From the NCBI GenBank assembly GCA_026770585.1, contig MU646891.1, positions 1-24,783 on the forward strand: a DNA stretch of 24,783 nucleotides, given 5' to 3'. This document shows, in pieces, positions 1 to 8,894 of the stretch. How positions within the stretch are numbered: position 1 is the stretch's first letter; every line of letters begins with the position of its first letter. The stretch comes from Baffinella frigidus (lineage: Eukaryota; Cryptophyceae; Cryptomonadales; Baffinellaceae). The notes beneath the pieces are model-generated. The model saw only the letters and a list, made by a program, of their open reading frames with translations, did no database searches and was not told the DNA's origin. A program made the translations under genes and the position numbers.

Positions 1-95
1 CTACCAGATGAGACCCCGCTTAGGAGGGGCGAGGCCGCGCCGGCCAAGGCCCGACACACAAGCGAGAGAGAACTTACCTTCATTAGTCAACCATC

Positions 96-128
96 GAGGC
101 TCATCACCTGTCCGACCGAGGCTCACAC
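96..128 (+). repeat. Dispersed repeat, also near 18607-18638
   Basis: This stretch, ending in gaccgaggctcaca, matches 18607-18638 with few differences. A second weak match follows in the same order at both loci: gcccacattgagt near 251 and gcccatattagt near 18887. The two loci therefore share a diverged, longer, non-coding repeat. Confidence 0.5.
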
Positions 129-149
129 ACCCCTCCCCCGCGGCTCGCA

Positions 150-293
150 GTGAAATCGATCGCTAGATCACTCTAACTCACTCAATGTTTCGGGGGGGGG
201 GGGTTGATGATCACCGGAAAATCACCAAACCTTCTTGTTCGCAGATGCTTGCCCACATTGAGTGAGTTAGAGTGATCTAGCGATCGATTTCAC
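150..293. repeat. 39-bp perfect inverted repeat with 66-bp spacer
   Basis: Bases 150-188 are the exact reverse complement of 255-293. The spacer contains a G run and a short stretch, tcaccggaaa (211-220), that recurs directly at the outer edge of the right arm (290-299). Arms of this length without mismatches suggest a recent foldback, a small inverted-repeat element or a palindromic rearrangement. I see no target-site duplication or coding content. Confidence 0.85.
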
Positions 294-417
294 CGGAAAG
301 AAATGGCTCCAATGGCACGCGGGGGGGATGCAGCGTGGCGTTCGTCCCACCGATTTGAGAAAGGTGAAAGATCCCGCCAAGTTGCCACCAGACCTTGCAG
401 TTTTCTGCCGCGTCCGG

Positions 418-484
418 GCCATGGCTTTTTTTTCAGAACCAGTTCCGGTGTCCGCCTATGTTGGGAGCTCGAAGAACCTAAAAC
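418..484 (+). repeat. Family C dispersed repeat, copy 1
   Basis: The unit reads catggc, a T run, an aaccagttccggtgtccgcc core, ttgggagctc, then gaagaacctaaa. The same core recurs at 3841-3910 and 21791-21856 on this strand and at 11257-11344 and 22308-22409 on the other. The full copies end in a GGACCTAAA-like tail. No coding frame is conserved among the copies, so this looks like a short non-autonomous, perhaps SINE-like, repeat. Confidence 0.65.
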
Positions 485-1223
485 AGAAAAACAACAAAAG
501 GTCCCGGGTGAGCTGCGGGTCGATTCCAAGGGTATGCCATGTGCATTCCACGTTCTGGCCTGTGGGGGATCCTTTAGGTCCTTTAACCATGCAACCCACG
601 ACCCTGACAGCCCCCCGAGAAGGCCCAAGATGCCATAGCATGACCTCCGTGGGCCTCATGTGCAGTTTCCGTGGCTCCGGACCGGCGGATCTGGCTGACC
701 TGGTGCAGCTGGCTCCTCCCAGCTGCACGAGCAGCCAGCGGCTTGTCGAGGGAACCAGGCACCCAGAGGGCGGGAGCGCCGCTTCTGAGCACTGCTTTGC
801 TCCTCCAACACTTTAGCAGGATGCCAAGACGCATTTTTTTCGCGCCGGGACCGCTATATATTTTTTCGGTTGCCAATAAAAAGGCTTTTTCTTATCATAT
901 TTACACCCACCGCCAAAAGGCTGTTTCCTTATCATATTTACTGCCTTCTGAAGGTCGGTTTCCTCAAAAATTGGAGTTTTCTGAGAGGGTCGCTCTCTTC
1001 TCACGGTCCACTCTCAAACATATTCTCCATTATCGGGGCACTTAGACGCTCCTGAACCGTCAGCAAAAAAAGTAACCTGGGTACTGCCTAAATCGTCCTT
1101 TTTTGTGTAGTAAACTGTACACTCGGAAGCCTGTAGTAAACCCAACCCCTCCCCCTTTTTCTGACGAGAAATTTGCAAAATTTCCCTTGTGGTGAAGAGG
1201 TCGATGAACCCTTATTACTATTA
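485..1223. other. Non-coding stretch with a short direct repeat
   Basis: No convincing gene is present; the open frames here overlap on both strands and resemble nothing known. A 28-bp imperfect direct repeat occurs at 877-904 and 914-941 (both end in cttatcatatttac, the second preceded by a C). AT-rich runs and a tatata sequence occur near 855. Confidence 0.5.
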
Positions 1224-1254
1224 TAGGGTTTAGGGTTTGGACCTCAAATCTAAT

Positions 1255-1456
1255 CCCTGACCCTAAACCCTTGGATCAAACTCCAAACCAAGAACCTGAA
1301 AGCTTGAACACTAAAACTAGACATCGAAACCTGAACCCTCATAACTCAACCCTAAACCGTACTTTTTCAAACGTTAAACCCTCAACCATAAACACTTAAC
1401 CCCTGCAACTAAGCCCTAAACCCTGAACCCTAAACCCTAAACCCAATCCTAAAACC

Positions 1457-1516
<60 letters not shown>

Positions 1517-1974
1517 ATCCTCAACCCTCAACCATCAACCGTAAGCCCTCAACCCTAAACCCTAAACCCCAAACCCCAAACCCCATACCCTCAACCCTAA
1601 ACCCCAAACCCTGACCCCTAAACCCTAAACAGTAAACCATGAACCAAAAACCCTGAACCCTGAGCCCTAAACTCTGAAAACTGAACCCCAAATCATAAAA
1701 CCTGAACCCTAAACCCTGAACCCTAAACCCTTAACCCTACACCCTAAACCAAAACACATAAACCCTAAACTCTAAACCCTTAACCCTAAACCCTAAACCC
1801 CCAACCGTAAAATCTAAACTTTAGACCCTCATCCCTCAAACCTGAACCTTAGACCCTGGACACTCAACCCTTGACCCTAAACCCTGAACCCTAAACCCTG
1901 AACCCCAAAACATCAACACACTGAAACACAAACCATATAAATCCTAAAACCCTGAACCCTATATCTGTAACCCT
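1255..1974 (-). repeat. Degenerate telomere-like array, CCCTAAA orientation
   Basis: The array is made of CCCTAAA and variants (CCCTCAA, CCCTGAA, CCCCAAA). A homogeneous CCCTCAA block lies at about 1455-1530. Many units are mutated, so this is not an active chromosome end. It abuts an array of opposite orientation at 1974. A short opposite-strand run is present at 1224-1240. Confidence 0.9.
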
Positions 1975-2021
1975 TGGGTTTAGGGTTTGAGGTTTAGGTT
2001 TTAGGGATTAGGGTTTAAGGT

Positions 2022-2081
<60 letters not shown>

Positions 2082-3308
2082 GGTTCAGTGTTTGGGGTTG
2101 AGGGTTTAGGGTTTAGTGTTGAAGGATTAGGGCTTTGGGCTTATGTTTTATGGTTCATGATTTAGGGTCGAGGGTTTGGGGTTTAGGGTTCAGGATTTTG
2201 GGTGCAGGATTCATGGTTCAGGATTCATGATTTAGAGTTTAGTGTTGAGGGTTAAGGGTTTAGGGTTTAAGGTTTAGCGTTTAGGGTTTGGGGTGTAGGT
2301 TTCATGGTTTAAGATTTATGGTTTATGGTTCATCGTTCAGGGTTTTGGGTTTAGGGTTTGGGGTTGAAGGTGTGGGGTCCAGGGTTCAGAGGTTGGTTCA
2401 GGATTCAGAGCTTGGGGTTTAGGTTCTGAGGTTTATGAATTGGGGTTCAGGGTTCAGGGTTTTGGGTGTGGGATTCATGGTTCAGGATTCATGATTTAGA
2501 GTTTAGTGTTGAGGGTTGAGGGTTAGGGGTTAAGGTTTGGCGTTCAGGGTTTGGGGTTTAGGGTTTAGTTCAGGGTTTTGTTCAGGGTTCAGGGTTCAGG
2601 GTTTATGGTTTATGGTTTATGGTTTATGGTTTAGGGTTTAGGGTTTAGGGTTTGGGGTATAGAGTTTAGGATTTAGGGTTCAGGGTTCAGTGTCTAGTGT
2701 TCAGGGTCTAGGGTTTAGGGTTTATGGTTTAGGGTTTAGGATTTCGGGTTGAGGGCTACCTCCATGTTGGCGATGCACGGGGAGCCACTATAGGCTTCAG
2801 TCGGCGCTTGCGCCTGGTATAGGGTTTAGGGTTTGGGGTTTAGAGTTGAGGGTTGGCGATCTGCGACTCCAACCTGAGGTGTTTTAGGTTTAGCGTTTAC
2901 GGTTTAGCATTCAGGGTTTGGTGTGTAGGTTTCATAGTTTGAGATGTATGGTCTAGGGTTTATTGTTCAGGTTTTGGGGTTTATTGTTCATGGTTTAGTG
3001 TGTAGGGTTAAGGGTTCAGGTTTTATTGTTTTTGGTTTTTGGTTTATGGTTTACAGTTTAGGGGTTAGGGTGTAGGGCTTGGGGTTTAGGGTTGAGGGTT
3101 TAGGGTTTAGGGTTGAGGGTTTAGGGTTTATGGTTTAGGGTTTAGGTTTTGGGTTTAGAGTTGAGGGTTTAGGGTTTTGGGTTAAGGGTTGATGGTTTAG
3201 GGTTGAGGGTTGAGGTTTTAGGGTTGAGGTTGAGGGTTCGGGTTTTAGGGTTTAGGGTTTAGGGTTTAGGGTTTAGGGTTTAGGGTTGAGGGTTTAGGGT
3301 TGCGGGTT
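1975..3308 (+). repeat. Degenerate telomere-like array, TTTAGGG orientation
   Basis: TTTAGGG and variants (TTGAGGG, TTTATGG, TTCAGGG) run on the plus strand. A homogeneous TTGAGGG block at about 2020-2086 mirrors the CCCTCAA block to the left. A longer period is visible: about 90 bases starting near 2197 recur starting near 2460, including the phrase ggattcatgatttagag. The array is interrupted by a non-telomeric module at 2751-2880. Confidence 0.9.
2751..2880 (+). repeat. Non-telomeric module inside the array, copy 1
   Basis: Three unique pieces are separated by telomere-like heptamers: gagggctacctc to ggggagcca, then gcttcagtcggc to gcgcctggt, then gcgatctgcgactccaacct (2856-2875). The same pieces recur in the same order in the second copy at 3309-3705, so this is a higher-order unit, not random decay of heptamers. 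Confidence 0.8.
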
Positions 3309-3705
3309 GAGGGCTACCTCGACATTGGCGATGCAGACGGGGAGCCAGTGCACTGCCAGCAAGTATCTTTTACCGTAAGTCAACAAACCTCATGATCGGC
3401 AGTAAGTTGCCATTTCGTTTAGATGGACCGGCTCTGGGAGCCGGCATTTGACTTAAGGCTGTGATTTTCTGGGGGGGGTTGACTTAGGCAAAATTTTCTG
3501 GCTCGGAGTGCAGTGGAAGCTTCAGTCGGCTCTTGCGCCTGGTTGAGGGTTTGGGGTTTGAGGTTTGGGGTTTGGGGTTTGGGGTTCGGGGTTTGGGGTT
3601 TGGGGTTTGGGGTTTGGGGTTTGAGGTTTGGGGTTGGGGTTTGGGGTTTTGGGTTTGGGGTTCAAAGTTGAGGCGTAGCGATCTGCGACTCCAACCTTCG
3701 AGGTT
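3309..3705 (+). repeat. Non-telomeric module, copy 2, longer version
   Basis: The three blocks of copy 1 reappear at 3309-3350, 3519-3543 and 3678-3697. Between the first two, this copy has about 168 bases (3351-3518) that are absent from copy 1. Between the second and third it has a TTTGGGG array. Either copy 1 lost the segment or copy 2 gained it. Confidence 0.8.
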
Positions 3706-3800
3706 TTAGGGCTTGGAGTTTGGGGTTGAGGGTTCAGGTTGAGGGTTTGGGGTCGGGGGTTGAGGGTCGAGGGATGAGGGGTGAGGGTTGAGGGTTGAGG
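3544..3800 (+). repeat. TTTGGGG / TTGAGGG array
   Basis: A nearly uniform TTTGGGG block (3544-3668) is followed, after the ctgcgactcc block, by mixed TTTGGGG and TTGAGGG units. On the minus strand it gives a Pro-rich pseudo-peptide that I do not treat as coding. Confidence 0.85.
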
Positions 3801-3840
3801 GATTTTCCCACATGGGCATCCCTCATCATTCGGCTGAGTC

Positions 3841-3910
3841 TTGATGTGATCCGAAATGAAGCATGGCATTTCAACAGATCCAGTTCCAGTGTCCGTCCAC
3901 CAATAGGCCT
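3841..3910 (+). repeat. Family C dispersed repeat, copy 2
   Basis: It begins with tgatgtgatccgaaatgaag, then catggc and a ccagttccagtgtccgtcc core, as in copy 1. The ttgggag and tail portion is missing, so this copy is 3'-truncated in the family's orientation. Confidence 0.6.
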
Positions 3911-4392
3911 CGGAGGTGGCTCAAATGGTCATCTAGAGCATTTTCGATTTACCTTGATGTCAACATCGGGGTCGGATCCGACACCTTGACATCGAGGTCA
4001 GACCCACTCCGAGAGCGAGAGCTTCCCTCCTCGTCCGGGGAGGGATCGAACACTGCAGAGCTCTTTTGTGGCCAGGATAACCAGCCACCAGCAGCTGGCC
4101 CTGCAGCCCGGGAGGATCGATGGATCAGTCACTCCAGATTCCGCGGGCGCGCGGTCGCTTTCCCCCAACGCTCAAGAGCGTTGACGAGGAGGGACCAGTG
4201 CTGCAGAGGGATCGGGGGACGAACTCAGAGCGGGACGAAGCGCGTGAACGGCAGCATCCGACAAAGCGACGCTGCGAGCGCGCCGCGTACCTAGGTACCG
4301 ATTGGGCTGCAAGAGGTCACGTGATCTAGAGTCATCATCGACTCATCGCCTCTTCCAGGGGCCGATCGGGGCCAGGGGCCGATCGTCTACGC
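3911..4392 (+). promoter_or_regulatory. Presumed upstream region of the RAP gene
   Basis: This gene-free interval precedes the RAP coding sequence. Visible elements are a perfect inverted repeat caacgctc-aa-gagcgttg (4166-4183), a 12-bp palindrome gtacctaggtac (4288-4299), a CACGTG hexamer (4318-4323) inside an extended palindrome, and a 14-bp direct repeat ccaggggccgatcg at 4355-4368 and 4372-4385 just before the start codon. Any role in transcription is inference; I see no clear TATA box. Confidence 0.3.
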
Positions 4393-6930
4393 ATGGACCT
4401 GCCACCAGTCAACATGCTCGTTCTCGCGCTGCTCGCCCTCCTCGTCGCGCCTTGCGGGGGCTTCTTACACGGCGCTGCTCCGGGCTGGGGGCTGGCACTC
4501 CGGGTACAGCAGCCGCTCTGCGCACGCCAGCTGGTGGCTGCCGGACATGATGGCGGTGCGGTTGGTGGTTGGTGGGCGGGCCAGGCTCAGGTGGTGGCTG
4601 GTCGGTGGCGGCTGGAGAGCTGCGTCACCCTCAATATGGAAGGCCGTGCGGGGGTTGTAGGGGACAGAGGCAGCGAGGGGAGGGGACGCGGACGGGGAGG
4701 GGCGGACAATGCACCAGCGGTTGGCCGTGGGGACGGCGCACCCACGCGTCCCTCGGGTGGGCGGGGGGGGTACCGTGGCCGGGGGGGAAGGGGGGGGGCG
4801 AACAAGGGAGGGGGTCCGCTCCACGCTCGCCAGCTCACGGGCGTGATCAAGGAGTGCGGGGAGGTGGGGGAGCTTGCGCGCATCCTGCAGGAGCAGAGAG
4901 AGGTTCTCAATGAGATCCACGTGAGCGCAGCGTGGGTGTGTCTGGCGAGGATGGGAAGAGACCCCGGGGGCGGAGCAGACTTCACGATTTTCTCCACCCT
5001 GGAAGACCTGACTAAGACTGTGCTGGATCAAGCGGGAGGGAGAGCAATTGCGACCATGATGTACGCGATGGCGAGGCTTCGCTATCCCTCCGATTTTTAT
5101 TTGCTGGCGGCGATGCAGAGGCGGGCGACGGCGACGGTGGGGGATTTCCAGCCCCAGGCTATCTCGAACATGATGTGGGCGCTCGCGACTATGGGGGAGA
5201 AGGCGGATCGACAGCTGCTGGAGGCGATGCAGACGCGGGCGACGGCGACGGCGGGGGATTTCGACCCTCAGGGTATCGCGAACGTGATGTGGGCACTCGC
5301 GACGATGGGGCAGAGGGCGGATCGGGCGCTGCTGGAGGCGATGCAGAAGCGTGCGACGGCGACGGCGGGGGATTTCGCACCGCAGGCTGTCTCGAACCTG
5401 CTGTGGTCGCTGGCGACGATGGGGGAGAAGGCGGATCCGGCACTGATGCAGGCGATGCAGAGTCGGGCGACGGAGACGGAAGGAGAGTTCATCCCTCAGG
5501 CTGTCTCGAATATGATGTGGGCGCTGGCGAAAATGGGTGAGAAGGCTGATCGGGGGCTGCTGGACGCGATGCAGAGGCGGGCGTCGGCGACGGCTGGGAA
5601 GTTCAAGCCTCAAGAAGTCGCGAACTTGATGTGGGCGCTGGCAACGATGGGGGAGAAGGCGGATCGGCAGCTGCTGGTGGCGTTGCAGAGACGGGCGTCG
5701 GTGACGGCGGGGGAGTTCAAGCCACAAGAGGTCTCGAACCTTCTTTGGGCGCTGGCGACGATGGGGGAGTGGGCTGATCGGGGGCTGATGCAGGCGTTGC
5801 AGAGACGTGCAATGGTGACGGCAGAGAAGTTCCACCCTCAAAACCTCTCGAACCTGCTTTGGGCGCTGGCGAAGATGGGTGAGACGGCAGATCGGGGGCT
5901 GCTGGACACGATGCAGAGGCGAGCGACGGCAACGGCAGGGGGGTTCCAGCCCCAGACTATCTCGAACCTGATGTGGGCGCTGGCGACTATGGGGGCGAGG
6001 GTGGATCGGGCGCTGGTGGAGGCGATGCAGACGCGGGCGACGGAAACGGCGGGGGAGTTCATCCCTCAGAACGTCGTGAACCTGGTGTGGGCGCTCGCGA
6101 CGATGGAGCAAAAGGCAGATCGGGCGCTGCTGGAGGCGATGCAGAAGCGTGCGTCGGCAACGGCGGAGGAGTTCAAGCCTCAGGAAGTCTCGAACCTGCT
6201 ATGGGCAGTGGCGGCGATGGGGGAGAAGGCGGATCGGGGACTGCTAGAGGCGATGCAGAGGCGGGCGACGGCGGCGGCGGGGGAATTCACTTCTCGGGAC
6301 ATCGCGAACGTGCTGTGGGCGCTGGCGGTGATGGATAATGCGTTGGAAGGGAGCCTGGCTGTCCTGGTCGACCTTTTGGCAGCGCGCACCCTCGAGCTCC
6401 GAGACCAATTTTCCGGTGTTCAAAAACGCCAGCTTCACCAGTGGATGCTATCGTGCGAGTTGGGTCTGGCGTCGGGCGTTTCCCTGCCCAGGGGCGTCGC
6501 GCGCGTGAAGCAGGAGATTGGCGCGGAGTGTCTGCAGTTGTTCTCGGGCCACGCCACGCACGAATCGCGGCTTCAGCGGGAGGTGGCTTCAGCGCTGAAG
6601 AGCGCTGGGTTGGAGGTGGGGATAGATGAGGAGTATCGCGACGCCAGGTCTGGGTACAGCATCGACGTCCTGGTGCGGAGACGGTCGGCAGCCGGCAGCA
6701 ATGGTGGAGGCAAGTCTCCGGAGGAGCCTGCTGCTGTGTGGGCAGTGGAGGTGGACGGGCCCGCTCATTTTCTCGAGGACGGCCGAACCCCGAGCGGGAG
6801 CACGTTGCTGAAACGGAGGCAGCTGGCGCAGCTGGGCTACACGGTCGTGCCAGTGCCGTTCTGGGAGTGGAATGCACTGAGGGGCGAGGAGGCGAAACGG
6901 CGGTTCGTAGTGGGCAAGCTCAGGGTGTGA
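4393..6930 (+). CDS. OPR-like 38-residue repeat protein with C-terminal RAP domain
   Basis: This intronless 845-residue protein is probably an organelle RNA-binding factor. Residues 8-27 are hydrophobic (LVLALLALLVAPCGG, then FLHG), like a signal or transit peptide. The start at 4393 is the first Met; Met8 (4414) is equally possible. Residues 95-140 are rich in RGG/GRG. Residues 241-658 are eleven tandem 38-residue helical repeats with the consensus F-x-PQ-x-(V/I)-S-N-(L/M)-(L/M)-WALA-x-MG; one or two decayed units precede them. About residues 734-843 form the RAP domain, with YSIDVLV, WAVEVDGPAHF, TLLKRRQL and VPVPFWEWNAL. Its Asp and Glu-x-Asp positions fit the known resemblance of RAP to PD-(D/E)XK nucleases. 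By family, such proteins bind single-stranded RNA and act in organelle mRNA processing, stability or translation. The repeat class (OPR versus a related type) and the target organelle are inferred. Confidence 0.9.
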   Translation: MDLPPVNMLVLALLALLVAPCGGFLHGAAPGWGLALRVQQPLCARQLVAAGHDGGAVGGWWAGQAQVVAGRWRLESCVTLNMEGRAGVVGDRGSEGRGRGRGGADNAPAVGRGDGAPTRPSGGRGGYRGRGGRGGANKGGGPLHARQLTGVIKECGEVGELARILQEQREVLNEIHVSAAWVCLARMGRDPGGGADFTIFSTLEDLTKTVLDQAGGRAIATMMYAMARLRYPSDFYLLAAMQRRATATVGDFQPQAISNMMWALATMGEKADRQLLEAMQTRATATAGDFDPQGIANVMWALATMGQRADRALLEAMQKRATATAGDFAPQAVSNLLWSLATMGEKADPALMQAMQSRATETEGEFIPQAVSNMMWALAKMGEKADRGLLDAMQRRASATAGKFKPQEVANLMWALATMGEKADRQLLVALQRRASVTAGEFKPQEVSNLLWALATMGEWADRGLMQALQRRAMVTAEKFHPQNLSNLLWALAKMGETADRGLLDTMQRRATATAGGFQPQTISNLMWALATMGARVDRALVEAMQTRATETAGEFIPQNVVNLVWALATMEQKADRALLEAMQKRASATAEEFKPQEVSNLLWAVAAMGEKADRGLLEAMQRRATAAAGEFTSRDIANVLWALAVMDNALEGSLAVLVDLLAARTLELRDQFSGVQKRQLHQWMLSCELGLASGVSLPRGVARVKQEIGAECLQLFSGHATHESRLQREVASALKSAGLEVGIDEEYRDARSGYSIDVLVRRRSAAGSNGGGKSPEEPAAVWAVEVDGPAHFLEDGRTPSGSTLLKRRQLAQLGYTVVPVPFWEWNALRGEEAKRRFVVGKLRV
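5113..6366 (+). repeat. Eleven 114-bp in-frame tandem repeats in the RAP gene
   Basis: Each unit starts with atgcag (Met-Gln; Leu-Gln in units 6 and 7) and encodes 38 residues. Units share long DNA stretches such as gcgctggcgacgatggggga, which indicates recent expansion or gene conversion. The last unit is decayed: TSRD replaces the usual x-PQ-x, and the segment after WALAVM departs from the consensus. The long antisense open frame across this region is a by-product of the periodic GC-rich codons. Confidence 0.9.
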
Positions 6931-7273
6931 TGGGAAACGGTTCCCTAAACAAATGCTGTATTTAAGAACCCACGACACGATGCATTCTCCAGGCACCCTG
7001 TGCCAAGTCACTTCGACCATCCTACACGGGACTGTGCCCCCAGATCAGTACGCTCACCTCACCCCCTCTTTCTCTCTCTCTCTCGCTCTCGTTCTCTCCC
7101 TCTCTCCCTCTCGCGCGCGCGCACGCTCTCTCTCTCACACACGCTCGCTCTTTCTCTCGCTCTCTCTCAGTCTCTGCACTACATCCCCACGCGCATCTCA
7201 CCCCCCTCAAGTACATGCCCAACATATCTCGCACCTTGGCGACCTGCATTTCTGGTGGGTGGTGGGGGGAATT
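6931..7273. other. 3' flank of RAP gene with CT microsatellite
   Basis: After the TGA stop there is about 130 bp of unremarkable sequence. An imperfect CT-rich tract follows at about 7063-7178, with a CGCGCG interruption near 7115. I see no obvious polyadenylation motif. Confidence 0.55.
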
Positions 7274-7394
7274 ACAGTTGTACCTCGCTCATAAGAAAAC
7301 GCCCACCCCCTAGGACACCCATAGGGCCCTGGAGGCGTAGGCCTGCTGTAGGGTCCCAGGGGGTGGCGCTTTCTTATTAGCGAGGTAGCCCTGT
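7274..7394. mobile_element. Family A foldback element, copy 1
   Basis: The ends are acagttgtacctcgctcata and, inverted, cttattagcgaggtagccctgt. The interior carries atagggccctgg and ctgctgtagggtccca. It is non-coding, about 121 bp, and foldback along nearly its whole length, so it is a MITE-like non-autonomous DNA element. No target-site duplication is clear. Confidence 0.8.
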
Positions 7395-7657
7395 AGGGGC
7401 GACATCCGGGGGAAAGACACGATTGTAAGGAGGAGAAACAAGCCTCCGAAGAAATCGACACGGGCGAGAGTCCCGCGACGGTTGATCAAACCGGGCAATG
7501 CCACACGGCGGGCTACCAAAGGATTTTCGGTCCGATTCTGGCCCACCTTCCACTTTCGTATCATTGCCCAGAGTGGGGTGTAGGTCCTATTCACGTATGG
7601 GTTATTCACGAAAACCCTTCGAAATCCGCTGTGTGGAGGGGCATCGGGACGCCAAAT
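7395..7657. other. Gene-free spacer between two family A elements
   Basis: I recognise no gene or RNA. The open frames on the minus strand here cross into the foldback elements on both sides and are probably fortuitous. Confidence 0.4.
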
Positions 7658-7786
7658 ACAGGGGTCCTTGCGCATAAGGAACCGCCACCTCCCCCCTAGG
7701 ACCACCGGAGGGCCATAGGTTTCTAAAGGCCTACTGTAGGGTCCTAGGGGGGGTGCCCCGCCTCCTGATGAGCGAGGCAACCCTGA
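7658..7786. mobile_element. Family A foldback element, copy 2
   Basis: It starts acaggggtccttgcgcataa and ends in a diverged inverted counterpart, gatgagcgaggcaaccctga. The core includes cctaggaccaccggagggcc and ctactgtagggtcctagg. It is more diverged than the copies near 18000-19000. Confidence 0.75.
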
Positions 7787-8175
7787 AATCATGATTTTCT
7801 TTGTTCGCGCCAGGAAAAGAGAGAAAGGGGGAGAAACAGAACAGAAAGAGAAAGAGAAAGAAAGAGAAAAAGAGTGAGAGATAGAGCAAGAGACAGAAAA
7901 AAAGGCATATCTTTTGTCTGCAGTCGGGGGGGGGGGGTCTCGGTCAGGTTTTAGGGGTTAGGGTTTAAGGTCCAGGGGTTATGGTTTAGCCTTCAGGGTT
8001 CATGGTTTAGGTCAACTCATTCCAGAGCAGAGTAGCATTCGCGGCCAGCAAAACGGGAAACCGCGTTTAGACATACGGGGGAGTCGGACTCACGACTCCA
8101 CCCCCCGGAAACTTCAAGACTCGGTTCCCATCCCCACAAGGTGGTCCTGCAATGCCGTACTCCAGCTTTGAACGC
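7787..8175. other. Purine-rich tract and short TTTAGGG-like patch
   Basis: About 7808-7912 is almost all A and G on the plus strand (gaaagagaaagagaaaga type). A 13-G run lies near 7925-7937, followed by a short TTTAGGG-like patch (about 7948-8012). A small hairpin ggagtcg/cgactcc lies near 8080-8100. No gene is seen. Confidence 0.5.
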
Positions 8176-8278
8176 TATCCCTCAAGTGCCGAGTGGGCTC
8201 ACACGTCCTACATTAGGTACCTAGGACCTGCCTAGGACCTCTTTGAGATCAATTTTTGACCGCATCCCACTATCTGAC
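8176..8278. mobile_element. Family B foldback element, degraded copy
   Basis: The left end tatccctcaagtgccgagt and the core taggtacctaggacctgcct match family B. The right terminal repeat is badly diverged (gcatcccactatctgac). This looks like an old copy. Confidence 0.55.
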
Positions 8279-8559
8279 ATAAATCTGTCAGACACGTGAC
8301 AAGCCCGCCCGTGACTGGTACTAAATTTAACAACCTCACATTTAAAATAGTCCCATTTCTAGCCTCGAGTGGCTGGAGGCTTTCTTGAGTTGTCCGTGGT
8401 ACAAATCCGTCATTTTTGGAGTCTCAAATCTGAAAATGGGGTACCAAATTTTCCACATGCGAGACCCGGGAGGGTCTCGGTTGGACCTCATCTCAAAAAG
8501 GTCTTTTTAAACAGTTTCTCGCCCACGAAATTTGCAACAAACGTACCTGGCGATCGGCG

Positions 8560-8664
8560 TATCCCTTAAGTGGCCAGTAGGCTCATGAGCCTTACGGTAG
8601 GGCCCTAGGACCTGCCTAGGACCGCTCAGCAGTCAAATTTGACGGCATGGCCACTTAAGGGATA
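8560..8664. mobile_element. Family B foldback element, intact 105-bp copy
   Basis: The terminal inverted repeats are tatcccttaagtggcca and tggccacttaagggata. The element is bounded by TA on both sides, which fits a TA target duplication as in Tc1/mariner-type Stowaway MITEs. The interior carries gtagggccctaggacctgcc and a small caaatttg palindrome. It is non-coding. Confidence 0.85.
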
Positions 8665-8810
8665 CGTTCTAGCTCTGCCTGAGTTTTATTCTGGCTCGTC
8701 CTGAAGACTTCCTATTCACCCTTTTGCACTGGATTGCTGCTCTCAAATACTGTTAAGGATGAGCCAGCCTACTCAGCCAGGGCTAGACGTTGTGCAGAGC
8801 GAGATCACGC

Positions 8811-8844
8811 GATTACTGACTACTGATTACTGATTACTGATTAC
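8811..8844 (+). repeat. TACTGAT tandem heptamer
   Basis: Four to five units of gattact/tactgat lie in tandem. The reverse-complement motif (cagtaatcagtaatcag) appears at 18016-18032, so this short tandem may travel with a dispersed element. Confidence 0.7.
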
Positions 8845-8894
8845 GCGAAAATGCTAGAATTGGTTACTTAAACCCGAGATGTATCCTTTGTGTA

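Noticed and set aside
1224-3308. Classical telomere-telomere fusion
   Set aside because: The orientation is CCCTAAA then TTTAGGG, the opposite of what end-to-end fusion gives.
3522-3869. Pro-rich minus-strand open frame (NPKPQTPNP repeats)
   Set aside because: It is translation of TTTGGGG-type simple repeats and has no unique coding part.
4465-6111. Long antisense open frame (548 codons) opposite the RAP gene
   Set aside because: It is a by-product of the 114-bp periodic GC-rich repeats; the translation is a repetitive Arg/His/Pro-rich string with no domain, while the sense strand has a clear RAP domain.
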